Source: Janthinobacterium sp. ROICE36 (GTDB lineage: Bacteria > Pseudomonadota > Gammaproteobacteria > Burkholderiales > Burkholderiaceae_D). Taken from it: a stretch of DNA of 64,000 bases. Of the stretch, positions 1 through 8,591 are shown piece after piece. The notes under the pieces were generated by a model that ran no database searches, was not told the origin of the DNA, and saw only the letters and a program-made list of their open reading frames with translations. Numbering within the stretch: the first letter of the stretch is position 1; the number at the start of each line of letters is the position of its first letter. The position numbers and the translations under genes are program-made. The stretch covers positions 62,001 through 126,000 of the forward strand of contig NZ_PEBS01000003.1 in the NCBI RefSeq assembly GCF_002869965.1, in the 5' to 3' direction.

Positions 1-28
1 TGCGCCAGACCACAATATCGCTGTCCAT
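1..28 (-). CDS. possible 5' end of a minus-strand gene, truncated by the window edge
   Basis: A minus-strand ATG at 28 opens a frame running off the left edge; the visible peptide is MDSDIVVWR. It follows flgA in the same direction. In related bacteria flgM and flgN often follow flgA, but this peptide does not look like the start of FlgM, and no good ribosome binding site is visible. It may be chance. Confidence 0.15.
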
Positions 29-34
29 CCGTGT

Positions 35-730
35 TTAAAAGGCGACCTCCACCATGCCGCCTGCGCGCGCCACGCCGCTGATCTGCTGGCCGCTCTGCGT
101 GCGTACCTGCACCGTCTGGCCATCGCCGGCGCTGCCGATGGCGCGTCCTTCCGATGCCACCTGGAAACCGTTGCCACTGGAAACGACCCGCACGAGCTGG
201 CCCTGCATCACTACCGGCTTGCGGCGCAGGGTGTCGAGGCGCATCGGCGTGCCTGGTGGCAAGGAAATATTCGTGCTGGCGCCCACCACCTGGGCCATGT
301 CGGTGGCGATGCCTGCCGGCAATGCGGCCAGGTCGCCCTGCATCGTCACCAGCTGGCTGGCGTCGATGGCTTGCCCTTGCGCCAGCGGCACGGCGCTGGC
401 CACGTAGTCGCCCACGACGGCCACGTTGGCCTGCAAATAGATGGTCCAGTTGCTGGGCGCCGTGCAGCGCACGCCCACGGTGGTCTTGCCCCAGGCGCGG
501 GCGCCCGGCGCCATGAATGCTTGCGGCGCGGGGCAAGCGGCCAGGTTCAGGCGCGGATCGACGGCGCCGACGCTGATCGTCACCTTGCCCGGCAAGCCCT
601 TGCTTTGCACCTGCAGGAATTGTTCCACGTTGTTGCGCAGCGCTTCCGGCGTCTGCCGGCCGGCATTTTGCGCCTGTGCCAGCAGTGGCAGGGCGGCAAG
701 AGCGAGAAGGAGTGCGAGCGGTGTTTTCAT
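35..730 (-). CDS. flgA: FlgA, periplasmic P-ring assembly chaperone
   Basis: The protein has 231 residues. It starts with a Sec signal peptide (MKTPLALLLALAALPLLAQAQ) and ends with the SAF-type FlgA domain (VPLAQGQAIDASQL, PPGTPMRLDTLRRKPVVMQGQLVRV). FlgA helps FlgI assemble into the P ring around the rod in the periplasm. The ATG at 730 is chosen because the signal peptide begins there; the upstream in-frame codons give no signal sequence. It is divergent from flgB, the usual flgA/flgB arrangement. Confidence 0.95.
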   Translation of the reverse strand: MKTPLALLLALAALPLLAQAQNAGRQTPEALRNNVEQFLQVQSKGLPGKVTISVGAVDPRLNLAACPAPQAFMAPGARAWGKTTVGVRCTAPSNWTIYLQANVAVVGDYVASAVPLAQGQAIDASQLVTMQGDLAALPAGIATDMAQVVGASTNISLPPGTPMRLDTLRRKPVVMQGQLVRVVSSGNGFQVASEGRAIGSAGDGQTVQVRTQSGQQISGVARAGGMVEVAF

Positions 731-921
731 GGTGATAGGCCTCTGGAATACTGCCATGATAGTGCGCGCCGCCCTGATCGAAGCGCCGATTAAGGGGTAA
801 AAGTACGGTCTGATCCGGCGATGGCCTTGCCGTCGGGCGCCGTACTATGTTTCCTGTCATCACTATACCGCCATCCTTCCGCCATCTCAGGCGCCAGTGG
901 CAGATCTTTCCGGAGCCTGAC

Positions 922-1371
922 ATGATAGGGAAACTCGACGATTACATGCGCTTCAACGAGACGGCGCTGAGCCTGCGCTCGACGCGCCAGGAATTGCTCG
1001 CCTCGAATATCGCCAATGCCGATACGCCCAACTACAAGGCGCGCGATGTCGATTTCGCCAGCGCGCTGAAGGGTGCGATGGCGCGCAAGGATGGCGTGCA
1101 GCCGGCCCTGAAGGGCACGGCGCCGCAGCATCTTCCCGGCAAGGGCGTGGCCGCCACCGGTGGCAGCACGGGCGGCAAGGTCGAGACCCTGGCCGACGGC
1201 ACGCCGCTGCTGTACCGCGCGCCGGCCCAGGGCGCCGTCGACGGCAATACGGTGGATATGGATCTCGAACGCAACGCCTTTGCCGACAACGCCATCCGCT
1301 ACGAGGCGGCCGTGACCTTCCTCAACTCGCAGATCAAGGGCATGTTGACGGCCATCCAGGGAGGACAATAA
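922..1371 (+). CDS. flgB: FlgB, proximal rod protein
   Basis: The protein has 149 residues, normal for FlgB. The N-terminal rod motif [28 protein letters not shown] (residues about 20-47) and a C-terminal helix ([25 protein letters not shown]) are the paired helices by which rod proteins polymerise. The ATG at 922 follows a purine-rich CCGGAG element and matches the family's N-terminus; a longer frame from about 847 would add an unrelated leader. It begins the flgBCDEFGHIJ run, with flgC two bases downstream. Confidence 0.95.
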   Translation: MIGKLDDYMRFNETALSLRSTRQELLASNIANADTPNYKARDVDFASALKGAMARKDGVQPALKGTAPQHLPGKGVAATGGSTGGKVETLADGTPLLYRAPAQGAVDGNTVDMDLERNAFADNAIRYEAAVTFLNSQIKGMLTAIQGGQ

Positions 1372-1373
1372 TC

Positions 1374-1775
1374 ATGTCGCTATTTAATATCTTCAATGTC
1401 TCCGGTTCGGCCATGAGCGCCCAGGCGCAGCGTTTGAACACGGTGGCCAGCAACCTGGCCAATGCCGACAGCGCCACCAGCGCCACGGGCGAAGCCTACC
1501 GCGCCAAGCAGGTGGTGTTCGAGGCCGTCCCCATGGCCAACGGCGCCACGGCTGTCAAGGTGCAGAAGGTGATCGAAGACCCATCGCCGATGAAGCTGGT
1601 GTACGACCCGAAGAACCCGCTGGCCGACGAAAAGGGCTACGTCACCATGCCCAACGTGAATACGGTCGATGAGATGGTCAACATGCTGTCGGCTTCGCGC
1701 TCTTACCAGACCAACGTGGAAACCATGAACGCGGCCAAGGCGCTGCTCCTGAAAACCCTTACGCTCGGCCAATAA
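1374..1775 (+). CDS. flgC: FlgC, proximal rod protein
   Basis: The protein has 133 residues, standard FlgC length. The flagellar rod motif ([19 protein letters not shown]) lies near residue 20 and the C-terminal helix [28 protein letters not shown] is typical. FlgC assembles on the MS ring/FliE with FlgB, FlgF and FlgG to form the drive shaft. The start lies directly after the flgB stop with GGAGG just upstream inside flgB, so the two are probably translationally coupled. Confidence 0.96.
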   Translation: MSLFNIFNVSGSAMSAQAQRLNTVASNLANADSATSATGEAYRAKQVVFEAVPMANGATAVKVQKVIEDPSPMKLVYDPKNPLADEKGYVTMPNVNTVDEMVNMLSASRSYQTNVETMNAAKALLLKTLTLGQ

Positions 1776-1790
1776 GGCTGACTGACTATT

Positions 1791-2489
1791 ATGGCAACCA
1801 TCGATACCAGCACCGCCACCGTCACCGACCTGATGGCGACGATGAATCCGAAGAAGACGACTGCCGCCGCAGGCAGTGTCGAGGAGGAAACGAATAAATT
1901 CCTGACCCTGCTGGTGACCCAGCTGCAAAACCAGGATCCGATGAACCCGCTGGACAATGCGCAGCTGACGAGCCAGCTGGCCCAGCTGTCCACGGTGACG
2001 GGCGTCAACAAGCTCAATACCACGCTGGAAACGCTGAAGACCAGCTATCAGCAGGCCGAATCCATGCAAGCGGCCAATATCATCGGCCACGGCGTGTTGA
2101 CGACTGGCAAGAACATTACGCTGAGCAAGAGCGCGGCCCTGCTGGGCGTGGACCTGGCGACGCCGGCTGACAGCGTCAAGGTCATCATTTACAACAACAC
2201 GGGCCAGCAAGTCCATTCCATCGACCTGGGCCCGCAGGATGCGGGTACCTTGCCGCTGGGCTGGAACGGCTCCACCGCCGACCTCGACAAGGATGGCAAG
2301 CCGATCGTGCTGGCCGACGGCGCCTATACCTTCTCGGTGGAAGCGACGCGCGGCGGCGCCAAGCTCACGGATGCGGCGGCGCTGATGTTCGGTTCGGTCG
2401 CCAGCGTGTCGACGGGGGCGGGTGGCGTGAAATTGAATGTGCCTGGCGTGGGCAGCATCACCATGGCCGATGTGAAACAGATTTTGTAA
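1791..2489 (+). CDS. flgD: FlgD, hook-capping (scaffold) protein
   Basis: The protein has 232 residues. The N-terminal FlgD signature (NKFLTLLVTQLQNQDPMNPLDNAQLTSQLAQLSTV, residues about 33-67) is followed by the FlgD Ig-like and Tudor-like domains (LPLGWNGSTADLDKDGKPIVLADGAYTFSVEA). FlgD forms the temporary cap under which hook subunits fold and is discarded at completion. It sits between flgC and its client flgE. Confidence 0.96.
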   Translation: MATIDTSTATVTDLMATMNPKKTTAAAGSVEEETNKFLTLLVTQLQNQDPMNPLDNAQLTSQLAQLSTVTGVNKLNTTLETLKTSYQQAESMQAANIIGHGVLTTGKNITLSKSAALLGVDLATPADSVKVIIYNNTGQQVHSIDLGPQDAGTLPLGWNGSTADLDKDGKPIVLADGAYTFSVEATRGGAKLTDAAALMFGSVASVSTGAGGVKLNVPGVGSITMADVKQIL

Positions 2490-2543
2490 GCCGCTCATTT
2501 GTAGCGTAGACCCTCTACCCCTAATTTCTACCAGGAGAACACA

Positions 2544-4091
2544 ATGTCTTTCCAACAAGGCCTGAGCGGCTTGAATGGCGCCGCCAAATCGCTGGACGTC
2601 ATCGGCAACAATATCGCCAACTCGGCCACCGTGGGTTTCAAGCAGTCGCAGGCGCAGTTCGCCGACATCTATGCCAACTCGCTGTATGGCGTGGGCGGCA
2701 ACCAGCCCGGCATCGGCGTGGCCGTGTCGCAAGTCGCGCAGCTGTTCAACCAGGGTAACCTGGAGAGTTCCTCGAATCCGCTCGACATCGCCATCAATGG
2801 CGGCGGTTTCTTCCGCACCAGCGTGAACGGCGCCATCCAGTATTCGCGCAATGGCCAGTTCCAGGTCGACAAGAGCGGCTTCATCATCAATGCCCAGAAA
2901 GCCCAGCTGACGGGCTATCCGGCCGATGCGAACGGCAAGATCCTGGCCGGCGCCACCGTGCCGCTGCAGATCGACCCGTCCGACATGGCGCCGAAGGCGA
3001 CGACCAAGGTCGATACCCAGGTCAACCTCGATTCCAACTCGGCCATGCCGACCGTGGTGCCGTTCTCCGTGGGCGAGCAAAAGTCGTGGACCAAGCAATT
3101 CCCCGTGCCGGTCTTCGATTCGCTGGGCAATGCGCACACCATGTCCAATTTCTATGTCAAGACGGGCACCAATTCCTGGGATGTCTATTCGGCCACTGAT
3201 GGCAAGGAAATTACCAGCGCGAAAGTAGCAGCGGCGGCGCAGACCGATGCCGCCTCGCTGGCCGCGCGCGCCGCCTACCAGTCCGCCGTCACGGCCGTGC
3301 CGCTGGTACCAGCGAATATCACGGCTGCCGCCGTTGCCTACGGCAATGTGGCCGGCGCCGCCGTGAGCGCCGCCGCCGCGGCAGCCGGCGCCAGCCCCGC
3401 CCAGCTGGCCGCCATCAGCGCCACCTATGGCAGCGCCGTGCCCAATGGCGTCAATTCCAGCCTGACGCCAGACCAGATCGACGCCAATATCGCCTCGGTG
3501 ACGGAGGTGCCCGCCGTGAAGTCGGCTTCGCTGGTGTTCAACAGCGTCGGCAGCCTGGACAAGGCCGCCATGCTGGCCCTGACGCCGCCGCAAACCTTGC
3601 CGGTGACGGTCAACCTGCCCGTCTTCCCCGCCACGGGCGCGAACGCGAACCTGGCGATCAAGGTCGACTTCACCAACTCCACCCAGCTCAGCTCATCCAC
3701 CAGCGAAAAACGCACCGTGGCCGATGGTTATGCGGCCGGCCAGCTGAGCCGTTTCGTGGTGGGGGCCGATGGCGTGATCCAGGGCCAGTACAACAATGGC
3801 AAGACGCGCGACCTGGGCCAGGTGGTATTGACCAAGTTTTCCAATCCGAATGGCCTCGAGCCGCTGGGCAACAATGCCTGGGCGGAAAGTTCGGTCTCGG
3901 GCAGCCCCATGACGGGAGTGCCGAGCTCGGGCGGCCTGGGCGACTTGCGCGCCTCGGCCGTGGAAGTGTCGAACGTCGACCTGACGGCCGAACTGGTCAA
4001 CATGATCACCGCCCAGCGCGCCTACCAGGCGAATGCGCAGACCATCAAGACGCAGGATTCTGTGCTGCAAACACTCGTCAACCTCCGCTAA
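2544..4091 (+). CDS. flgE: FlgE, hook protein with an unusual Ala-rich insertion
   Basis: The protein has 515 residues, longer than the roughly 400 of enteric FlgE. The N-terminal rod/hook motif (LSGLNGAAKSLDVIGNNIANSATVGFK) and C-terminal helix (LTAELVNMITAQRAYQANAQTIKTQDSVLQTLVNL) are canonical. The FlgE core resumes at about residue 326 (KSASLVFNSVGSLDK) after a stretch of about 100 residues (225-325) that is extremely rich in alanine. This insert would lie on the outer hook surface. A GGAG element (2533-2536) precedes the ATG. Confidence 0.96.
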   Translation: MSFQQGLSGLNGAAKSLDVIGNNIANSATVGFKQSQAQFADIYANSLYGVGGNQPGIGVAVSQVAQLFNQGNLESSSNPLDIAINGGGFFRTSVNGAIQYSRNGQFQVDKSGFIINAQKAQLTGYPADANGKILAGATVPLQIDPSDMAPKATTKVDTQVNLDSNSAMPTVVPFSVGEQKSWTKQFPVPVFDSLGNAHTMSNFYVKTGTNSWDVYSATDGKEITSAKVAAAAQTDAASLAARAAYQSAVTAVPLVPANITAAAVAYGNVAGAAVSAAAAAAGASPAQLAAISATYGSAVPNGVNSSLTPDQIDANIASVTEVPAVKSASLVFNSVGSLDKAAMLALTPPQTLPVTVNLPVFPATGANANLAIKVDFTNSTQLSSSTSEKRTVADGYAAGQLSRFVVGADGVIQGQYNNGKTRDLGQVVLTKFSNPNGLEPLGNNAWAESSVSGSPMTGVPSSGGLGDLRASAVEVSNVDLTAELVNMITAQRAYQANAQTIKTQDSVLQTLVNLR

Positions 4092-4100
4092 TAAGTTGAC

Positions 4101-4127
4101 CGGGGGCGCATGCCCCCGATTTTATTG
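4101..4127 (+). terminator. GC-rich hairpin between flgE and flgF (terminator or attenuator)
   Basis: A perfect 7-bp stem (CGGGGGC at 4101-4107, GCCCCCG at 4112-4118) with a GCAT loop is followed by ATTTTATTG. It lies 9 bases after the flgE stop and 30 bases before the flgF ATG. As flgF continues in the same direction with no clear promoter between, it more likely lowers downstream transcription or protects flgE mRNA than ends the operon. Confidence 0.6.
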
Positions 4128-4148
4128 TTGGTTTGGGAGAAAGAAAAA

Positions 4149-4892
4149 ATGGACCGTCTCATCTACACCGCCGGCTCGGGCGCCAAGCACATCCTGGACA
4201 GGCAGGCGACCACGGCGAATAACCTGGCGAACGCCACCAGCACGGGTTTCCGTGCCCAACTCGACTCGTTTCGCGCCGTGCCCGTGGTGGCCGATGGCAT
4301 GATGCCGACGCGCGCCTTCGTCGTCGATTCAACGGTCGGTTCCGATTTTGCGCAAGGTCCCATGCAGCACACGGGCCGCGCGCTCGACGTGGCCGTGGAA
4401 AACGGGGGCTGGATCGCGGTGCAGTCGGCCGACGGTTCCGAAGCCTATACGCGCAACGGCGCCTTCAAGCTGAATGAAAACGGCATGTTGCAGACGCAAT
4501 CGGGTCTGATGGTGCAGGGCGACACGGGCCCGCTGGCCATTCCGCCGGGCGTGACGGTGGCGATCGCCAGCGATGGCACGGTGGGCACGATTTCCACCGA
4601 TGTGCCGCCGGGGCCATCGACGGTGCTGGGACGCATCAAGCTGGTCAACCCGCCCGAGCAGCAACTGGTGCGCGGCGACGACGGCCTGTTCCGCCTGAAG
4701 GATGGCACGGTGGCGCAAGCCGACCAGGCCGTCAAGCTGACCACGGGCGCGCTGGAAGGCAGCAATGTCAGCCCCGTCGACTCCATGGTCAGCATGATCG
4801 CCCTGGCGCGCCAGTTCGAAACACAAATGAGCTTGTTGAAGAATGCCGAGAATAACGCGGCGAAAGCCACCCAGATCCTCGCTTTGAATTGA
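4149..4892 (+). CDS. flgF: FlgF, proximal rod protein
   Basis: The protein has 247 residues, the usual FlgF size. It starts MDRLIYTAGSGAKHILDRQATTANNLANATSTGFRAQ, matching the family N-terminus, and ends with the rod C-terminal helix (PVDSMVSMIALARQFETQMSLLKNAENNAAKATQ). The ATG at 4149 has GGGAGA upstream; an earlier in-frame start at 4110 would include the hairpin sequence and is rejected. The protein is part of the rod between the MS ring and FlgG. Confidence 0.95.
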   Translation: MDRLIYTAGSGAKHILDRQATTANNLANATSTGFRAQLDSFRAVPVVADGMMPTRAFVVDSTVGSDFAQGPMQHTGRALDVAVENGGWIAVQSADGSEAYTRNGAFKLNENGMLQTQSGLMVQGDTGPLAIPPGVTVAIASDGTVGTISTDVPPGPSTVLGRIKLVNPPEQQLVRGDDGLFRLKDGTVAQADQAVKLTTGALEGSNVSPVDSMVSMIALARQFETQMSLLKNAENNAAKATQILALN

Positions 4893-4964
4893 TAGAGCCG
4901 GTCGCATAATGGTCACATAGAAATAGTCTACAGGGCTGACTAGCGCTGTTATTGGAGAAAAAAC

Positions 4965-5747
4965 ATGATTCGTTCCCTTTGGATAGCCAAGACCGGCCTG
5001 GAAGCGCAGCAGACGCAGATGGACGTGATCGCCAATAACCTGGCCAACGTCAGCACCACCGGCTTCAAGAAGTCGCGCGCCGTGTTTGAAGACTTGCTGT
5101 ATCAAAATGTGCGCCAGCCGGGTGCGCAATCGTCGCAGCAAACCCAGCTGCCGTCGGGCTTGCAGATCGGTACGGGCGTACGCACCGTGGCTACCGAACG
5201 CATCCATACTCAGGGCAATCCCCAGGCGTCGGGCAATTCGCGCGACGTGATGGTCAACGGCACCGGTTTCTTTCAGGTGCTGCTGCCGGACGGTGCCACC
5301 GCCTACACGCGCGACGGCTCTTTCCAGACAGACGCCAACGGCCAGCTCGTCACGTCCGAAGGCTTCGTCATCCAGCCTGCCATCACCGTGCCGACGAATG
5401 CGCTGAGCCTGACTGTGGCGCGCGACGGCACCGTTTCCGTTACCTTGCCCGACACCGTTGCGCCATCGCAGATCGGTTCCCTGCAGCTGACCACCTTCGT
5501 CAATCCGGCCGGCCTGGAATCGAAGGGCGAAAACCTGTACATGGAAACGGGCGCCTCAGGCGTGGCGCAGACGAATACCCCGGGCACGAATGGCGCCGGC
5601 GTGTTGATGCAGGGCTATATCGAATCCTCGAACGTCAACGTGGCCGAGGAAATGGTCAACATGATCCAGACGCAGCGCGCCTACGAGATCAACAGCAAGG
5701 CCATCACCACATCCGACCAGATGCTGCAGAAATTGTCGCAACTTTAA
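4965..5747 (+). CDS. flgG: FlgG, distal rod protein
   Basis: The protein has 260 residues, exactly the typical FlgG length. It starts [47 protein letters not shown] and ends [36 protein letters not shown]. FlgG polymerises as the distal rod on which the P and L rings form. A GGAG element (4954-4957) precedes the ATG. The 72-base gap from flgF shows no clear promoter. Confidence 0.97.
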   Translation: MIRSLWIAKTGLEAQQTQMDVIANNLANVSTTGFKKSRAVFEDLLYQNVRQPGAQSSQQTQLPSGLQIGTGVRTVATERIHTQGNPQASGNSRDVMVNGTGFFQVLLPDGATAYTRDGSFQTDANGQLVTSEGFVIQPAITVPTNALSLTVARDGTVSVTLPDTVAPSQIGSLQLTTFVNPAGLESKGENLYMETGASGVAQTNTPGTNGAGVLMQGYIESSNVNVAEEMVNMIQTQRAYEINSKAITTSDQMLQKLSQL

Positions 5748-5762
5748 TTTTCATAGTCGTCA

Positions 5763-5784
5763 TGCCATCCGCCGCCGGATGGCA
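5763..5784 (+). promoter_or_regulatory. stem-loop in the flgH leader just upstream of its ribosome binding site
   Basis: A perfect 9-bp stem (TGCCATCCG at 5763-5771, CGGATGGCA at 5776-5784) with a CCGC loop ends two bases before the flgH ribosome binding site (GGAGG, 5787-5791). No U-run follows, so it is not an intrinsic terminator. Its position suggests an effect on flgH translation or mRNA stability; this is inference. Confidence 0.45.
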
Positions 5785-5797
5785 GCGGAGGTTTGTC

Positions 5798-6448
5798 ATG
5801 CAATACCCCATCACCGTCCTGTTGTCCGCAGTCCTGCTGTCCGGTTGCGCCATCACGCCCACCTCGATCGTGCAATACCCGACCACCACGCGCGCGCCGA
5901 TGCCGGAACCGGTGGTCGTCAGCAATGGTTCCATCTACCAGCCGTCGACCTACCGTCCCGCCTTCGAAGACCGTCGCGCACGCCACGTGGGCGACACCAT
6001 GATCATCGCCATCACCGAGCGCACGAATGCCGTCAAGGCGGGCGCCAGTTCCGGCAACAAGTCCGGCAGCGTGGGCTTCAGCACGCCCGGCTTCGCGCAG
6101 GGTCGCCTGGGCGGCAGCGTCGCGGCGACCGGCGCAACGAAGTTTGCCGATGGCGACAACCAGTCCGCCAGCAACACCTTTAACGGTACGATCGGCGTGA
6201 CGGTGATTGAGGTATTGCCAAACGGAAATCTTATCGTCGCCGGCGAAAAACAGATCGCCATGAACAAGGGCACGGAATTCATCCGTTTCTCGGGCATGGT
6301 CAATCCGGATACCATCGGCACGGGCAACGTCGTGGCCTCGACCCAGGTGGCCGATGCGCGCGTCGAATACCGCACCAACAGCCAGATCGACCGCGCCGAA
6401 ATGGCGTCGATGGCGTCGCGCTTCTTCCTCAGCCTGCTGCCGTTCTGA
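5798..6448 (+). CDS. flgH: FlgH, L-ring lipoprotein
   Basis: The protein has 216 residues. A lipoprotein signal ends in the lipobox LLSG-C (Cys17). The FlgH core is clear: YRPAFEDRRARHVGDTMIIAITERTNA, NTFNGTIGVTVIEVLPNGNLIVAGEKQIAMNKGTEFIRFSGMVNPDTI, and the C-terminal RAEMASMASRFFLSLLPF. FlgH forms the outer-membrane L ring. The ATG at 5798 is chosen because it gives the signal peptide and has GGAGG 6 bases upstream. flgI starts 2 bases after the stop. Confidence 0.96.
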   Translation: MQYPITVLLSAVLLSGCAITPTSIVQYPTTTRAPMPEPVVVSNGSIYQPSTYRPAFEDRRARHVGDTMIIAITERTNAVKAGASSGNKSGSVGFSTPGFAQGRLGGSVAATGATKFADGDNQSASNTFNGTIGVTVIEVLPNGNLIVAGEKQIAMNKGTEFIRFSGMVNPDTIGTGNVVASTQVADARVEYRTNSQIDRAEMASMASRFFLSLLPF

Positions 6449-6450
6449 TC

Positions 6451-7566
6451 ATGGCAACTGTTACTTTCCCCCGCCTTTTGCTCGCCTGCGGCCTGGCAGC
6501 CGCCCTGCTGGCGCCCGTGGCCCAGGCCGAACGCCTGAAAGACCTGGCCAGCATCGCCGGCGTGCGCCAGAATCAGCTGATGGGCTATGGTCTCGTCGTC
6601 GGCCTCGACGGCAGCGGCGACCAGACCACGCAAACGCCATTTACCATCCAGAGCGTGGCGGCGATGCTGCAGCAGCAAGGTATTAACTTGCCGCAAGGCA
6701 CCAGCTTGCAATTGAAGAACGTGGCCGCCGTGATGGTGACGACGTCCTTGCCCGCATTTGCCCAGCCGGGCCAAATGCTCGACGTGACGGTGTCGTCGAT
6801 GGGCAATGCGAAAAGCTTGCGCGGCGGCACGTTATTGATGACGCCATTGAAGGGCGCCGATGGCCAGGTGTATGGCATGGCGCAGGGCAACGTGCTGGTG
6901 GGCGGCGTGGGCGCGCAGGCGGCCGGCAGTTCCGTCGTCATCAATCACCTGAGCGTGGGACGCATCTCGGGTGGCGCCACCGTCGAGCGCAGCGTGCCTT
7001 CGGTACTGGGCGCCAACAACACGATACGCCTGGAATTGAATGCCACCGATTTCGCCACCGCCAGCCGGGTGGTCGACGCCATCAACAGCCGCTACGGCGC
7101 CGGCACGGCCGCCGCGCTGGACGGGCGCGTGATCCAGGTACAGTCGCCGGGCGGCAGCGACCAGCGCGTGACCTTCCTGGGCCAACTGGAAAGCATCGAA
7201 GTCAATCCGGCCCGCCTGGCGGCCAAGGTCATCATGAATGCGCGTACCGGCTCGGTGGTGATGAACCAGTCCGTGACCCTGGAAACGTGCGCCATTTCGC
7301 ACGGCAACCTGTCCGTCACCATCAATGTCGAGCCGCAAGTGAGCCAGCCGGCACCCTTGTCGGGCGGACGCACGGTGGTCACGCAGACGGCACAGATCGA
7401 TATCAAAAAGGAACCGGGCAAGGTCATGCTGGTCAAGGGTGGCGCTTCGCTGTCCGACGTGGTGAAAGCCTTGAATGCCATCGGCGCCTCGCCGCAAGAC
7501 TTGCTGGCCATTTTGCAGGCGATGAAGGCAGCCGGTTCGCTGCGCGCTGAACTTGAAATCATTTGA
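6451..7566 (+). CDS. flgI: FlgI, P-ring protein
   Basis: The protein has 371 residues with a Sec signal peptide (residues 1-26, ending VAQAE). FlgI signatures include RLKDLASIAGVRQNQLMGYGLVVGLDGSGDQT, SSMGNAKSLRGGTLLMTPLKGADGQVYGMAQG and the C-terminal LSDVVKALNAIGASPQDLLAILQAMKAAGSLRAELEII. It forms the periplasmic P ring with help from FlgA. It is closely spaced with flgH and flgJ. Confidence 0.97.
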   Translation: MATVTFPRLLLACGLAAALLAPVAQAERLKDLASIAGVRQNQLMGYGLVVGLDGSGDQTTQTPFTIQSVAAMLQQQGINLPQGTSLQLKNVAAVMVTTSLPAFAQPGQMLDVTVSSMGNAKSLRGGTLLMTPLKGADGQVYGMAQGNVLVGGVGAQAAGSSVVINHLSVGRISGGATVERSVPSVLGANNTIRLELNATDFATASRVVDAINSRYGAGTAAALDGRVIQVQSPGGSDQRVTFLGQLESIEVNPARLAAKVIMNARTGSVVMNQSVTLETCAISHGNLSVTINVEPQVSQPAPLSGGRTVVTQTAQIDIKKEPGKVMLVKGGASLSDVVKALNAIGASPQDLLAILQAMKAAGSLRAELEII

Positions 7567-7576
7567 TGGGCACGCC

Positions 7577-8503
7577 ATGATCAGCCAAACCGACCTCAGC
7601 AACACCGCCGCCTATGACGTCAAGGGCATGGATGGCTTGCGCCAGTCCGCCAAGGCGAAGGACCCTGCCGCCCTGAAAGAGGCCGCCACGCAATTCGAAG
7701 CCATGTTCATCAACATGATGATGAAAAGCATGCGCGACGCCACGCCGCAGGACGGCATCATGGATAGCCAGCAAAGCAAGATGTACACCTCGATGCTGGA
7801 CCAGCAGACGAGCCAGAACCTGGCCAAGCGGGGCACGGGCCTGGCGGACGTGCTGATACGCCAGCTGTCGTCCTCGAACCAGGCGCTGGCTGCCGATGGC
7901 GCCGAGGCGCCGTCGCCCCGCTCGTCGAGCATGACGCAGGCGCTGGCCGCCTTCCGCCAGCAGCAGGGCGCCCTCACCGAGGGGCCGAGCAGCGCCACCG
8001 GCGCCGGCAAGACCCTGAGCGACAAGGCCAACGCCACGCAGGCGCCGCATGTGCGCGCCTTCCAGGAAAAGCTGGGCGTGCATGCGGAAGAAGCCAGCCG
8101 CGCCACCGGCATCCCGGCCAAGTTCATGCTGGGCCAGGCGGCGTTGGAGACGGGCTGGGGCAAGCGCGAAATCATCAACCGCGACGGCAGCAGCAGTCAC
8201 AATCTGTTCGGCATCAAGGCGTCCAGCGACTGGAAGGGCAAGGTCACCGAAGCCGTCACCACGGAATATGTGAATGGCAAGGCGCAGCGCAAGGTGGAAA
8301 AATTCCGCGCCTATGACAGCTATGCGGACAGCTTCAAGGATTATGCGCAGTTGATTACCAACAACAAACGCTATGAGAAAGTGCTGGCCAGCGCTGGCGA
8401 CGCCAGCACGTTCGCCCAGGGCTTGCAAAAGGCCGGCTACGCGACGGACCCGAATTACGCTGCCAAATTGACAAAAATCATCAAGCATTCGCTGGTCGGC
8501 TGA
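7577..8503 (+). CDS. flgJ: FlgJ, rod cap and peptidoglycan hydrolase
   Basis: The protein has 308 residues. The N-terminal rod-capping domain (residues about 15-100: DPAALKEAATQFEAMFINMMMKSMRDATP) is followed by a low-complexity linker (about 105-155) and a C-terminal glucosaminidase domain (about 158-305). The putative catalytic Glu is E191 in the QAALETGWGKRE motif, followed by SSHNLFGIKA. The dual architecture is typical of beta- and gammaproteobacteria; the muramidase opens the wall for rod growth. The ATG at 7577 is 10 bases after the flgI stop. Confidence 0.95.
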   Translation: MISQTDLSNTAAYDVKGMDGLRQSAKAKDPAALKEAATQFEAMFINMMMKSMRDATPQDGIMDSQQSKMYTSMLDQQTSQNLAKRGTGLADVLIRQLSSSNQALAADGAEAPSPRSSSMTQALAAFRQQQGALTEGPSSATGAGKTLSDKANATQAPHVRAFQEKLGVHAEEASRATGIPAKFMLGQAALETGWGKREIINRDGSSSHNLFGIKASSDWKGKVTEAVTTEYVNGKAQRKVEKFRAYDSYADSFKDYAQLITNNKRYEKVLASAGDASTFAQGLQKAGYATDPNYAAKLTKIIKHSLVG

Positions 8504-8536
8504 CACCCTGCGGTACCCATGTGCAAGCCGCGCGCT

Positions 8537-8563
8537 TCAAGTTTTCGCCGCGGCTGCCGTAAA
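8537..8563 (+). promoter_or_regulatory. sigma-28 (FliA)-type promoter of flgKL
   Basis: The sequence TCAAGTTT (8537-8544), 11 bases, then GCCGTAAA (8556-8563) matches the FliA consensus TAAAGTTT-N11-GCCGATAA at 13 of 16 positions with exact spacing. It is 28 bases upstream of the flgK ATG. The flagellar hierarchy predicts flgKL as late, FliA-dependent genes, in agreement. Confidence 0.7.
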
Positions 8564-8591
8564 TACATTTGACGGTAACCAATAAGACACC

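Noticed and set aside
784..791. GCCGATTA upstream of flgB as a FliA -10.
   Set aside because: No TAAA-like -35 at the right distance, and flgB is expected to be an early gene.
1380..3593. A 737-codon open frame on the minus strand.
   Set aside because: It is antisense to flgC, flgD and flgE, which are certain; GC-rich third positions make such shadow frames common.
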